From contig WFMF01000494.1 in NCBI GenBank assembly GCA_011033025.1, positions 1 to 64,000 of the forward strand: a DNA stretch of 64,000 bases, in the 5' to 3' direction. The translations under genes were made by a program, and so were the position numbers. This document shows, piece after piece, positions 49,870 through 62,098 of the stretch. Each line of letters opens with the position of its first letter. The first letter of the stretch is position 1. The DNA is from Beroe forskalii. Lineage: Eukaryota; Ctenophora; Nuda; Beroida; Beroidae. The notes under the pieces were generated by a model. The model worked only from the letters and a program-made list of their open reading frames with translations, was not told the DNA's origin and did no database searches.

Positions 49870-50555
49870 GAGCTCCGAGCTTTTGAGCAGGTGAGCGTTT
49901 TTTAAAAGCTCATTTGCCTTTACTATACGGCTCTCAGAGCTTCATTTTACGTTCGGCAAGCTAAAGAATGGTACCAATGAGTTCGTCAAGTCGAGACAAA
50001 TCAGAATAATCAACATTTAGGGAGATTGCATTTTTCCATTTTTTCCGAAATTTTCTATTTAGTGTTTTCAGCACTTATTGGCGGGAAGACAGATATGGCT
50101 CTCAGAGCTTCATTTCACGTTTTTAGAGAAAAATGGACAAATCCAATCGCCCTAAAAGATGGTTATTCTGGTTCGTCTCAACGAGACGAAATCATTGGTA
50201 CCATTTTTCAGCTTGCCGAACGTAAAATGAAGCTCTGCGAGCTATATAAAGGCAAATGAGCTTTTGAAAATGCTGAATGCTCACCCTCTCAAAAGCTCTC
50301 AGAGCTTCATTCTACGTTCGGCAAGCTAAAAAAGGAACCAATGAGTTCGTCTCGTCGAGACGAATCAGAATAACCAACTTTTGGGACGATTGGATTTGGC
50401 CATTTTTTCCGAAATTTTCTATTTGGTGTCTTCAGCACATATTTGCGGATATTTCTCTCAGAGCTTCATTTCACGTTTTAGAGAAAAAATGGACAAATAT
50501 CCAATCGCCCTAAAAGATGGTTATTCTGGTTCGTCTCGACGAGACGAAAATTGTC
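49870..50555. mobile_element. Compound inverted and tandem repeat (gttcggcaagcta / tagggcgattgg type)
   Basis: Two tandem units of about 300 bp, each an inverted repeat. Left arms carry cattttacgttcggcaagct, gttcgtc..gacga and aatcagaata; right arms carry ccaatcgccctaaaagatgg and cagcttgccgaacgtaaaat. The second unit begins near 50290. It looks like a foldback element that duplicated or inserted into itself. The gagctt words also recur as short inverted pieces. No coding frame. Confidence 0.7.
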
Positions 50556-50559
50556 GACC

Positions 50560-51490
50560 GTGAGTGGTACCATTGTCACCATTTAACTGTTGACAATGAT
50601 ATCAATGACGATCGCCATTGACGATCCATTCCAATGGATCGTCAATTCGTCGATAGTGATTCATTCTCGACGATGAATTCATTGCCGATTCATTGTTGAT
50701 GATGGCGACATGAATTCATGCCATTTTGAAATTGAATTCGAACAGCCCGGCCCTGAATACTAGGGATACTTACAAACAAATATTAATAAGTCAAACGACA
50801 AATTGAGCAAAATGATCAAACAAAAATGACTATAAATTCGATTTTCTGACAATAATCCCTAAGATATCTTTAAGATTATGATTATCGCATTATAAAAATT
50901 TAAATTTCAAGCTGCTGTGGAGCAAAGATTTCTGAAAGTGGGAGCAAGAAAGTAAAGATATTTGTTCCTTGTTATTGCACTATAGTTTGCATCAGTCTTA
51001 ACAAATTTCCTCCACACCGGTTTGCAGTGCTCACAGTCACATGTTTGAAGACAATGATATCTAAGATCTAAAGTGCAGCTAAAAGCTAAACCAACTTAAC
51101 TGAGTGCAATACTATTTGTTACTGTCAACTGTATCCACCGTAATATGAATGCAATCTATCGCTAGACTGCATTTGAGTTTGCACTTGTGATATTATCGAT
51201 ATCGTTATCTGTTATAGGCTTCAAAATCACAGAACGGCAATAATAACACCTCACAGCGCTGCACATTCCTCCAATTCAAATTTAGTCTTTCATTTATTGG
51301 CATACCGTGCGTGGGCCATTGTTCATTTGCCAATGTCAACCATCGTTTATGTCAAACTCAACTTCAAATGCTGTCAATTTTTATGCCATCACCTTCTCAA
51401 ACACCTCATCACTCAGTACAAAGTTCACCTGCACTGTCCATGTGTAAATCGTACTCTGTTCACTAAAATAACAAGTGTAATGTTCCCATC
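50560..51490. other. Intergenic DNA with ccattgacgatcc-type short repeats
   Basis: At 50570-50705 the words cattg, gacgatc and attcattg recur in both orientations. The rest is AT-rich with nothing recognised. It ends just before the stop codon of the minus-strand gene. Confidence 0.4.
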
Positions 51491-51495
51491 TGAAG

Positions 51496-52148
51496 TTATC
51501 TGATCTCGTATATCTCCTTGAGGATCCCGATGCTCTGGTCTCCGGAGGGGGGACTGAGGGTCGCATCCCACGATGCCTTCCTCATCTCCTGAGCAATGAA
51601 GCCGTGGTACGAGACTGGTGTCTCGAAGTTGGTAGCAGTGGGTATCCGTCCTGTCCTCGTGGTTGGTCGGGAAGTCTGTTGTGCTGTCCGGAGACTGGGG
51701 TGGGAGCTGGCTCGCTGGATTATTATCTTCTGCTTGGCCACGTGCTCATTGTGCATGCAGTTACCGGTACTCGCTGCTTTACGCACGTACCTCGAATACA
51801 AGTGAAAATTCAAGGTTCGCATTTCGCTTGAAATCGAAGTTTTCAATAGCACGATTTTATCAAAATTATTTGTTCTTAGATGGTGAGTAGCTAAAATTTT
51901 AAAGATCAACTCAGGTCATTGGATACCTTGCAACTCAGGACATACCTCGAATGGTTTTTGATCCTCTGAAGTTTCTTATTGTTCATCCCCCGAGAATCAC
52001 CGCCATTCTTGGCGTCCTTGTCACCATGCTGTCGCTGAGCCTCGTACCAGATCTGGTCAATGTCCACGACCCTCTTTGATCTGTCACTGCCAGAAAACAT
52101 CGCAAAGAGAGTCCGGCAGTCGTAGAGGGGCGGGTCCAAACTCGTACC
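51496..52148 (-). CDS. Unrecognised protein, last two exons
   Basis: Exons on the minus strand: 52148-51946 and 51790-51496 (TAA). The acceptor before the first is tattttcag, and phases agree (0 in, 2 out, 1 in). The 165 residues begin GTSLDPPLYDCRTLFAMFSG and end GILKEIYEIR. The sequence is basic and polar with no signal or membrane segment, and contains VSYHGFIAQEMRKASWDATL. I do not recognise the family. It may be a separate gene whose start is unseen, or the 3' part of the gene at 52573-53600: that gene's exon 2 could leave by a weak phase-0 donor (ccaaaaccg then gtcatt) shortly before its stop. cDNA would decide. The intron between these exons has matching junction sequences. Confidence 0.6.
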
Positions 52149-52572
52149 CTGAAAATATGACTCTATTCAAAACTCTTAATGCAAAAAATCGGAAACATAT
52201 TCTGGTTTTGATAATATCTCAATTCACAATAATTATAATTATCCCTGTATCCGCATTCCGCATTCACTATTCACTGATCGAAAAACTTCTTTTACAGTAA
52301 TCCAGTAGTTCATTTTAATCTCATATATTTTGAATTTAGCGAATACCTAATGATAATTTTCATGGGATGACGATAATTTATTGATGATGGAAACTTATTG
52401 ATGATGGAAAATTGTGATATGCGATACAAAATATCCAAACCAAAACCTGCAGCTCTTCGGAATTGGAATAAAACTTCAAACTAGGAAATCAAATGAAAGA
52501 CATTGATCACCTCGGATAGAATCCCAAATTTATAAATCCTCAATAAATCCTGAAGATAAAATCATTATTAGA

Positions 52573-53600
52573 TTATTCTCCGTATCTTGCGTCGACAGTA
52601 ATGACCGGTTTTGGTGGGAATTTGACAATATGATCCACATTGTAATTTGGATGAGCGTATCTGTCCTTTTCGAAGTGGTCAATGATGGTCCTGTTATACG
52701 AAATTATAGGAGGGACTTTGATATTTTCAGGGATTGTGGACATCCTGCCAGAATGCGGCACCGGTTTCGGCATCTTCTTTCTACTTTTCATGGCTCGTCT
52801 CTGTCTGGGATTTGGAGCAATGAAACGATCGTAATGTTCGCATGGTCGCCTTGGTTCTTGATATTGATGTGACGTCTTGTTTCCATTGTGGTTGTATCGA
52901 GGGGTGGGTAAGCGATTGTGACCAGAAGGTACTAATTGTAGGGGCGCTTGTGATCGTGAACTCTTGCAGGAAATGTTACTGTGCCTGGAAATGGAACTGT
53001 GTGAACTGCGTGGAATTGCAAATGGATTTTCGTTGCTTTTGATGCAGTTTTCGACGTCGCATTTCGTTACTTTGACAGTGGGAACTCGGTCCTTTTTCTT
53101 TATTTCTCCAATCTCCATTTTGGGGATCACTGAGAACTTGATAAAAATTGGCTGATAAGATAAAATCACTGAGTCAATCAGAGAAGCATAAAATCATTGA
53201 CGAAATGTCATGTTAGATGGGGAATATTAGACGAAATCGGCTCTGCACGTGCAACAAAATATGTTGCCATGGAAACTGATATCAAGTGTTTGCCAGGATT
53301 TTTACTCTTAATAATTGAATGCGGTTCATTGACGCATTATTAAACTGCAAACTCTTAATTTCTGCAGCTTATGCAGATGAGTGTTTATAAACAGAAAATT
53401 GAAAATGGCCAATCAACCTGGCAAACATCAAACAGAAAATTATCAAACAGGCAACATATGTAATTTTTGATGACATACCAAAGTGACTGTTATGTCAATT
53501 GATTGAAATTGTCCATTGGATTCACCTTTTTTCTCTTGTCTTTTTCGTCTCCCTCAACGTCAATCGGTTCCGCATTATCGAATGCAAATCCTTTAAACAT
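52573..53600 (-). CDS. Unrecognised basic protein, two exons, complete reading frame
   Basis: Exon 1 runs from ATG 53600 to 53526 (MFKGFAFDNAEPIDVEGDEK.., 25 residues, donor aaaag then gtgaat). Exon 2 runs from 53136 to 52573 (acceptor tatcaag, TAA), giving 212 residues. Exon 1 is acidic then lysine-rich. Exon 2 is basic and rich in Pro, Ser, Asn and His (NENPFAIPRSSHSSISRHSN; RQRRAMKSRKKMPKPVPHSG) and ends in a motif-like segment IDHFEKDRYAHPNYNVDHIV then KFPPKP. There is no membrane segment. The function is unknown. The start is chosen as the first ATG in a frame that splices cleanly. A plus-strand exon begins 195 bp upstream, a head-to-head layout that may share a promoter. Confidence 0.6.
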
Positions 53601-53794
53601 TAATGTGCTGTCTCTAAATTTCAATAAAGCGATGCAGTTAGTCGTCAAAACTTTAAAGGGTCAAACAACCTAAACAGAAATGAGTTCCAAATAAATAATT
53701 TTGAGATCACAGATGTAGAATATGGACTAAGCAATTGGATTAATTAACCAGCAGCTTTGCAATTTGCATAATCTGGCATTAATAGCAGGTTTTT
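53601..53794. promoter_or_regulatory. Candidate bidirectional promoter between divergent exons
   Basis: Only 194 bp separate the ATG of the minus-strand gene (53600) from the ATG of a plus-strand exon (53795). The interval is AT-rich. I see no motif I would assert, so the call rests on layout alone. Confidence 0.3.
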
Positions 53795-53923
53795 ATGCCA
53801 CAGGCTCACAGATCAGCGAAACTAGAAACCAGATCAATGGAAGCAGAAACACAGAATGATCGTGCTAGGTTACCAGTGGACATTCTTCAGAAATGGATGC
53901 GCCGCAAGCTCGAAACTATCAAG
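53795..53923 (+). CDS. Short putative first exon of an unrecognised plus-strand gene
   Basis: An ATG at 53795 opens MPQAHRSAKLETRSMEAETQ and continues to KWMRRKLETIK, ending at a good donor (atcaag then gtaata). Alternatively the exon starts after ccacag at 53804. The residues look helical and charged. I found no further exons of this gene to the right, so support is limited to open frame and splice sites. Confidence 0.4.
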
Positions 53924-53929
53924 GTAATA

Positions 53930-54950
53930 TTAGATCATTATTCCTTTAATGCTTTAATGATGTCCAAGACGGCATGCATAAGACCAGTAACGTTAAGCCA
54001 TCGAAAGTTCGAAAAAGCAGAAAAACTTCAAGTATATCTGGAAAATATCCATGGAGTAACGAAAATATAAACAAGACGTGGCTAACTCATACTGAAAGTA
54101 AAAGAATTGTAGAAATGAAAGACACCAGTCGACTACTTTAAACGCTTTTAAAAGCGTTTGTTGTAGGTAGTAGCTGCCGATACTGGCATCAAAAGCTGCC
54201 TTTGTGCGAGACAAGCACGACCTTCTTCATACAAAATTCAAGTTTAAGCTTATGTAATTGAAATGTTCACTGAATTTCTGCCAATCACTTTGGCCTTTAT
54301 GACGCTTTAGGTGCTAAGGGCAAAAACAAGCTGAATTAGGATGATTCGCATCAGAGAGCTGTAGTGGCCACAACACAATGGGACCTATGATTTAAAGATG
54401 CGAATAGGACAAACGTCACCAATGCAACAAGAAACATAAAACTTCTTCTGATCTTCTCGATTCAAAGCAGCTTCTCGAGGCGATATAACTGCCATTGTTT
54501 CGATGCACTCGAACGTCAAGTACAGATTAACTTTAAGTGAAGTGTATGAAACTGTTAAAATTTCCCGTTTTCGGTCACATGATATCGTTAATGCTTAGAT
54601 AATGCCTGTAGTATTATTAATAGTTAATAGTGGTCAACCGTCTAATTTCTATAGCCATCATAGTTCACAGAACTTGCTTGTGGTCAACGTACTTTAGTCT
54701 AATCTGATAATTTCTATAGTCGCCATAGTTCAGAATTCATGTCTGTGGTCAAGACTTAAAAAGACTTTATTCTTTAAAAAGACTTAACAGACACTTTGGA
54801 GCTCAAATTTTTGATCAATGTCATTCCAGTACTAAATGCCTCTGTTTGCAGGAGTCATCTAGACACTGCTAGAGTGTGGTACTATTAACTTATTAACTGT
54901 AGTTTCTGTAGTTATTCGATAGTAAGATAATATAGGTGTCTTGGCATCTA
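53930..54950. other. Unassigned DNA
   Basis: The region includes a short minus-strand frame at 54180-54240 and a plus-strand stretch near 54465-54560 that looks faintly protein-like (KAASRGDITAIVSMHSNVKY). Neither has convincing splice sites. No gene called. Confidence 0.3.
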
Positions 54951-54955
54951 TTAAC

Positions 54956-55061
54956 CTGTTTTTTGGCAGTGTCGTTGAGAGACTCATGGTCCACATCCCC
55001 CATCCGAGCAACTGACCTCTCCAGCTTCTGTATGAGCGCATCCATGTCACTGATATCTGAC
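54956..55061 (-). CDS. Isolated internal exon, coiled-coil-like
   Basis: The minus-strand acceptor ccgttag at 55062 and donor aaacag then gttaat bound a 106-nt exon encoding SDISDMDALIQKLERSVARM then GDVDHESLNDTAKKQ. The heptad-like pattern of I, M, L, V suggests an amphipathic helix. It faintly recalls N-terminal helical regions of Golgi SNAREs such as GOSR1, but I would not assign it. The rest of the gene is not visible. Confidence 0.45.
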
Positions 55062-56544
55062 CTAACGGAGGGACGCAGAGTTAACAACGAGTTTTTAGTG
55101 ATACATTTAATTGTGGTAAATAGGCTATTGTGAAATGTGAATCAGGGGGATGGCAGTGGCAAGCCCCCCACAGCGGTTTGCACTTTGCGAGCCCGAGGGC
55201 GAGCATTGGACGAGGAACCCAACGGTGCGAGGGCAGAGGACCCTAAGGGTCCGAGGGCGAGCATTGAACAGCGATTCTAATAGTGCAAAGGGTCCGAGGG
55301 TGAGCTCGTAACAATCGATTTTATCGATTCCGAGGACCCAAGGACGGTACTATATACAAAATTACAAACTTTAATCGGTAGCTAACGAAAATTTTACCTG
55401 TCAAAATAGAGTCCTCGATTCGGACTATTTAGCTAAACTCAGCAAAATAACTTCCGAATCGAGGACTAAATCGAAATTCAAAATATATTGTGAATGGTTT
55501 AGTCCGTTAGCTATTTTCGACCGCCTACCATTGAAGTTTTTACTTTTGTACGATGCCATGACTCAACGGACATTAGACCATGGAGCCAATAATATTCGTT
55601 GTTCATCCATTTTATAAATCCTGTCACCTATGAATGGATGCCCTTTGAATTTGGACATCGATCCATAAGCTCATAAGGTATCTGGAAGTGGATTTAGATT
55701 AGGCTAGGTGCCCATTTATTTATCCGAACGGATCTTACTGAAAGGTCTTATTGGACGGAATGGGTCCAGGGCAGATTCCAAATTCTTAAAACTTTGATGA
55801 AAAATGTACTGATTACCAACCTCATTTTTGTGCGCGTGTTACTGTGTTCAAAACTGTGAAATGTGAGTCAACTCTAAAAAGAAACGTTCTCGAAAAAAAC
55901 TAAAAAAGGCTAAATGCGAATCTGACTAAACATGAGTGCATAATACATCAAAGTGCCATATTATGTCACCAGGTAGAAGTGAATTAGCATTCTCCCGATC
56001 ACCTGCCTATGGCCCAGTAACTCGACACCCAGGTCTTGATTAGATTAGGTGTTACGTTGGTACAGGGGAGGTGTGAGAAGGAGCCAAGTTATCAGTCATG
56101 TGGGTCACGGATACACCACGTGTATTGTTACCGCACTCAGTAATCTAAAGTATTTACTTATCTAGGTATTGTTATCAAAATTCGCATTAAAATTCTTTGC
56201 ATCACAATTAGGAGCATTGGAACAACTTTTTATGGCTTCCAGGGGGTATTGTGAATTCCAGCAAAAAATATGGATCTTAAAGTTAATTCTCATCGTTCCA
56301 CTATCGTCTATCATAGCCCGGGCCCCCAATTTGGTCTCCCCCATCATCCTAACGAAACTAAAAAGCAAACACCGAGTGAACCATATTGCAAGAAACAATT
56401 CATCATGATCCAGTGATTGCAACTCAGCTGGAATTGCAAAAGCGAAAGATACAGGTGTTGCCAGCTTATATAGTCCATGCCAGCATGCCTATCCAATGCA
56501 AAACACATTAGCACATGTTCAGTGACCGTTGCCAGATATTGAAA
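55062..56544. other. Intergenic DNA with ggtccgagggcgagc repeats
   Basis: At 55180-55310 the word gagggcgagcattg and the phrase cgaggacc recur several times. Nearby at 55395-55470 gtcctcgattcgga and tccgaatcgaggac form an inverted pair. No gene recognised. Confidence 0.45.
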
Positions 56545-57488
56545 TAACGGGTGATGACTAATTATCTGGAATTATTTCAATGTATTCTTGTGGGCAAATC
56601 GAGATCATGTTAGAGCTCAAATATGATTATTCTGGACCTAAAAAGGCTGCTGATTCAGAATAACATCGTGAGAAAATTTGAAAACCCTGTTTTCCCATGC
56701 TACTGGCCGATTAGTTTGAGAAGGTACAAAAAAATCTTGCACAAAATCTCAATGACAATAATTATCCCCAAAAGTGTTATTTTAGCCTTACTATGGGACG
56801 ATTCTGAGCAGGAGGGTCTCAAGAGTGACTGCAGTAAGTAGCATCACTAACTTATCCAGTGGCGACCCTATGGAACCTAAAACGTGTTTAAAATCGTCAA
56901 TTCTAGGATAATCTCACCTTCATAAAACTGTGATTTGGGTAATTGTTAATCCAAAATTCCGCATACCAATCAATGGAAGTGGTCCAAAGACATGAGTTAT
57001 GTTTAATGAGGTCCCTGCCATCAAATCTGAGTGTTCAGACCACCTAGGTCCTGTTCTAAGACTTTCTTAAGGCCTGGTGTAGCAAAAAAACACACACCTT
57101 TTTCCAGAAATTTGGCGTGATTTTAGCTCTAAAATCCAAAATTTTCTTGATATTCAACGAAAAATGCATGTAGAGGTCTTCATTAGTGTCTCAGCTAACG
57201 AAGTTCATGAATAAACCTAAATGGCAACTGATGAGAATGCTCCTGTAAGCAATTTTCTAATCATATGTCTGGAAGTCAATCTTTGAATTTGTGCAAGATT
57301 TTTTTGTACCTTCTCAAACTAATCGGCCAGTAGCATGGGAAAACAGGGTTTTCAAATTTTCTCATGATGTTATTCTGAATCAGCAGACTTTTTAGGTCCA
57401 GAATAAGCACATCTGAGCTCTAACATGATCTCGATTTGCCCACAAGAATACATTGAAATAATTCCAGATAAATAGTCATCACCCGTTA
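56545..57488. mobile_element. 0.94-kb foldback element with 200-bp inverted ends and TA flanks
   Basis: The left end (acgggtgatgactaattatc, continuing about 200 bp) is mirrored by the right end (..gatagtcatcacccgt type, with ataaatagtcatcacccgt on the plus strand). TA stands on both outer sides, as expected for TA-targeting Tc1/mariner-type elements. The roughly 530-bp centre has no transposase, so the element is non-autonomous. The arms are about 90% alike. Confidence 0.8.
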
Positions 57489-60400
57489 CTGGGAAAATTT
57501 AGCAGGTTCACCCTCGCTTCTCAGACTCCGATAAGCGCGGAATGTAACGCGTGACTTGGATCATGACGAACGTGTGAAGACGTGATCGGTAATATCTTAA
57601 TTTATCACTTGAACAGAGTGTTTCTCGGAACCGCGGGGAGAAGTCGCTGTAAACAACTCCTGAAGTGCAGGTGAAGTGTGCAGGTGTTGTGAGCAATCAT
57701 CAAATCACATTATGTCGTGATGCTCACTGCAGAGCGGTAAAACGCCAACTGCTACCCACTTTTAAACTGTGATAATGAGGTCACTCTCAACCTCCTGTGA
57801 AGCGGTAGAAGTACCACTGCGGAAGGTTTAGTAATGTAAGTATAAGAGATGAAGTACTAACGTGTGGAAAGTGGCTTGATCAGCGTTGTGTTCCTCAGTA
57901 CAGGTCATATCTTGTCTGATAGGTCACGTGATATATACTTTCGGAGAAAGAAACTCAGAGGAGTGAGTTAGGAGGGTGTTAGAACTGGTACAGACTCTTG
58001 GAGGTAGTGTGAACTATAGGATATATCTCGTTTCTTGGATCAGGGAACTGTTGTCTGCAATCAGATTCTAGGCAGGGACAGAGTAAAACGCTTCCCAAGT
58101 CACAATAGGTTCAACATATAGATATCCTGCGAAGGAGCAAAACGTTAGAAAAATGATAAAATTGTCAAGAGGCTTCATTTCTTCGAATCGAAGCAATTTT
58201 CAAGGCTCAGTGCCAGAAGATCTATGTGTTAAAAAAGGGAAAAATCAGGAAAACAGAAAAATGGACAGAATTCTGAATACTAATAGAGCATCAATCATAA
58301 AGATTTCATCAAATGCATGAGTTAGCATGTTGTAAAAACGAATTTTCATTTGCTCATTTTATTTGAAAGGATTAGCAGGTCTCGATTTAAAAAAATGGTC
58401 GACATCGGCAATCAGCAAAGCAAAATCTCCCTCAGATTTTAACATAACCGACAATTCGTTCCTTGCCACACCATCCACCCCACACTAGTGAATTTCCCAG
58501 CAACTGTTTAGCTATTTTTATCGTACTATTCTTAGAAGGAAGCATGAATCCCTACTTGGGAGCTTGGGATGAGACTCGGACGACCATATCTGTTTAAATT
58601 GGTCTAGTAATCGATTTTTAATTGACCCCATGCTTAACAAAGTCTAAAAAGTTTTAAAACGTTTTCCATCGTCTGTGCTGGACTTCAAATGAACTTGCGG
58701 GGAAAAGACATACAAAACATCAAGCGCTACCGATCGAAAACAAACATCATATCAACAAAGTTCTAAGAATCGCTAAGATATGATATATCGGCTGTGTAAG
58801 CAATAAAGTTGATAAACAAAGTACTATCAGTAATCACAGATACCGAAATAGAAATACCATCGGCTTCCATATTCCTTCATCTCAAATAGTACTGCAAATT
58901 ATCGAACATTTTAGCGATTTAGGAAACTCGGGCGACGAACAATGACTGCATTTCATGATCACCTAATTACCGAACATATCAAGAAGTCGGAAGCCGTCCT
59001 GAACGATGATATGTCATACAATGAAGTAAATCTAACTAAACAGCACTGCAGGGTGGCCGTGATATAAATACAGCAAATAATTTGTATGTACGACACACAT
59101 TTACAATAGTAAAGTACCTATATAAAGCAGTAAAACAGTTCATAATATTATGTCCGATACGATAGGTCCTATACCCATCTATAGGACGTCAGACTAAGGC
59201 ACTGAAAGTGTACGTTAAGTGGAGTAGGACCATGGGAGGGCTAATGGCTATTTATATAGCAACTAAAAACAAGGCAAAGTTATTTCTGTCTACTACTGTT
59301 AGTGAAGTATAGGTAAGTTATGAGCATAATCAGGGCATATCCAAACATCGAGATAAGATCTTTCTTATATGATACAGATAAGGTCAGATCAAACACAGTA
59401 AAATGAGCTATGTCCAAAATGAGTAAAATGAAAATAACCTTTAAGTTTATGAAAATTCCTTATTCCATTTATACTCGAAACTGACATCTTTTCTGTTTTG
59501 AGTATATTTTGAGGGATATTATATATTTTTCATATCCCTCAAAGGGGACATTACTCTAAAGGACCCGTAGCTGAGCCAATATAGTTCACCTCAAAACAAA
59601 AATGCAAAATGGCTTGATCGCGAAAAACTTTTTACATCCCGGTAGGAATTGAATTCTAAAAAATACGGTCCTCATATAGTCGCCGATAAAATAGTATTTG
59701 AGTCAAAAGTAACTCATAATAATATCAAAACACAAATCACAGTAACAAAGATACACCGTTAAAATTCTAGCATGTCGAAACTCTCCTGAGTTATTCGCTT
59801 GGCACTGGGAAATATAAAACGTACCGCTTTAAAACGGCCCAAATTCAATGCAAGTTTAAGTTCAAATCTAGAAGACAAAAGACCTGGTAATGAAATTATT
59901 CGTATCAATACCATAGAAGATGAAGGCAATGAATGGTGCTGTAAATTGTAAAACGAGAAAATATTACTCTCCTTGTCTCTGAGCAACAGTTAAAAGCAAA
60001 GCATTGTGACGAAGCGGAACATTCAATAATTTTCATGCTATAGATATACGTGGGATGAACCTTAAATATCAGTCAAAGATTAGACTCTGGGGACAAAAAC
60101 TTGTCTAATCTTTTGCTGATCTTTAGCATGATGAATTTTATTAGAATAGATAAATGAAGAATAGAATATGGGAGAATTCCAAAGTTCCAACTAATTTTAG
60201 TTTTACCAAAGCTGATCTCGACTGAATGGTCAAAGAAACCTACGAATACTTGAGCTGTAGTGTCCATTGCAGATGACACAAATGCACACATATTATGGTC
60301 ACAAACGTGTCCAGCCAATGACTAACTTACAGAAAATTCAATTTGATTACAACTTTATGGAAGTATTTGAAGATGAATTCACTCTGAAGTTTAGCATCAA

Positions 60401-62098
60401 AACAATAAAAGTGCCATGTGAGCTCCATTTTATTCACTAAATTAATTTTATTACCAATTTAGCCTATGGTAAAATGTAAACGAGCAACTAGCTAAGACAC
60501 GAATCAAATTACTTAGCCTAAACATTGATAACAGCAAAGAAAGAGGAGTGAGAAAAGAAAACTGACCACAGCCACAACGCACTGGTCTCAGGTCTCCTCA
60601 ATAGAATTCCATGGAATTGGTTTATTGACTCAGTAACCAGGATGCGAGCTATTTTATAATAACTTAATAGCGATAAACGGAAGATATTTTCGGCAAATGT
60701 TACCTCAGCAAAGATATTACAGTTATGTCACCATTATATTTACATGTGGGTGGGGGTGTGACAAAGCCACATGTTTAATATATTTTCCATCCATATGATC
60801 CGTGAGTTAAACTACCACCGCGCCCGCCACTGTGCTATGACTTGATGTATCGAGACACTTGCTTATCATCACAGAATTAAAATGAGCAAATCACGGAACA
60901 AAACTGAAACAAAATTTTTGATAATATCTTTCATGTGGTCACACAATGGTAACAAAAGCACCTCAACAAAGTGGAACAACTTAGATTTAAAAATGAGTGA
61001 TTAAAAATACTGAAACTGTAAATTTACGCGAAAAATCTGTCGGCGTTTATCTGAAAATTAAAATGCAACGATTTCCGTAACTTTATCGAGGATTAAGATT
61101 AAATGCGAAAAAATATTAACTTAGTGAGCGGTCAAATCTTTAAAACATTCATATAAAATGCAACAATAACCGAATCTAGTAAGGTGTCCGTTAATAATTT
61201 TTAAACGTCAATCAAAAACCACCGCATGTCAAGTATGTTACATAATTTTACATAATTATCAAAAAATGGAAATAACAAGCAAGATACGTCACCTTAGTTA
61301 TTTGATGATATCACATTTTAATGATATGGTGATAAATATTATAAAAATTAAAACGTACAACATGATATAATATTTTAGCAACTTTGTAAACGATTAACAG
61401 TGTTTTTATCGAGTTGTTTTCATCGGAAGCTGTAAAAATATAAATATAGTAGCAAAAACATGATATAATGGTAATAAACTTTAATAAAGAATTTACTAGG
61501 CAAAGTGTGTGACAGGATGATGCAATATGACGACATTTACGACCTATTGCTATTATATAACAACCCCAGGAGGTATAACGGCATACAAGTGTTTTGTGCT
61601 TGTTCTAGTGACAAGCACACGCAGTGCAACAAACATGAGTAGGATACTTAACTGCTGCAAGGTTATTAAACATACTCTTAAATAGTTAGATTCATACTAA
61701 CAAGGTAACGTGCGGAGGGTGATTAATAAGCACATCGCCAAGTGACAAAGTGATTAATAAGCACATCGCCAAGTGACAAAGGCTAGGTGTTGTGATTAGT
61801 GCATACTCCACGCACACATAGCACGTGCGCTGTAAACAAGTGCAGTTCCCAACTCATGGAGTCGGTTTAGAGAGAAAATATAAGAGCTGTGATAGTAGGT
61901 ATTTATGCAGTTTATGCCCAAACATCAAGCTAATATTCAGTGGAGCTATGTTTAAATGTTTAAATACGGATGGGAATGTTAGTAAATAGTAAGGCATTCG
62001 GCAAACTGTTATAATCTGAACGAATTGGGATGTTAGTTGAAAATTCAATATCCTAAGGGATGATTTAAACACGGATTGTAGAATGTTTTCACAAACTG
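57489..62098. other. Long AT-rich region without recognised genes
   Basis: No convincing exon on either strand over 4.6 kb. A 32-bp direct tandem repeat (gtgattaataagcacatcgc then caagtgacaaa) occurs at about 61719-61781. It may be intergenic or the 3' neighbourhood of the minus-strand gene ending at 62099. Confidence 0.5.

Noticed and set aside
53993-54214. Minus-strand frame with aromatic-rich stretch
   Set aside because: No splice sites, no family likeness, and the composition is that of AT-rich non-coding DNA.
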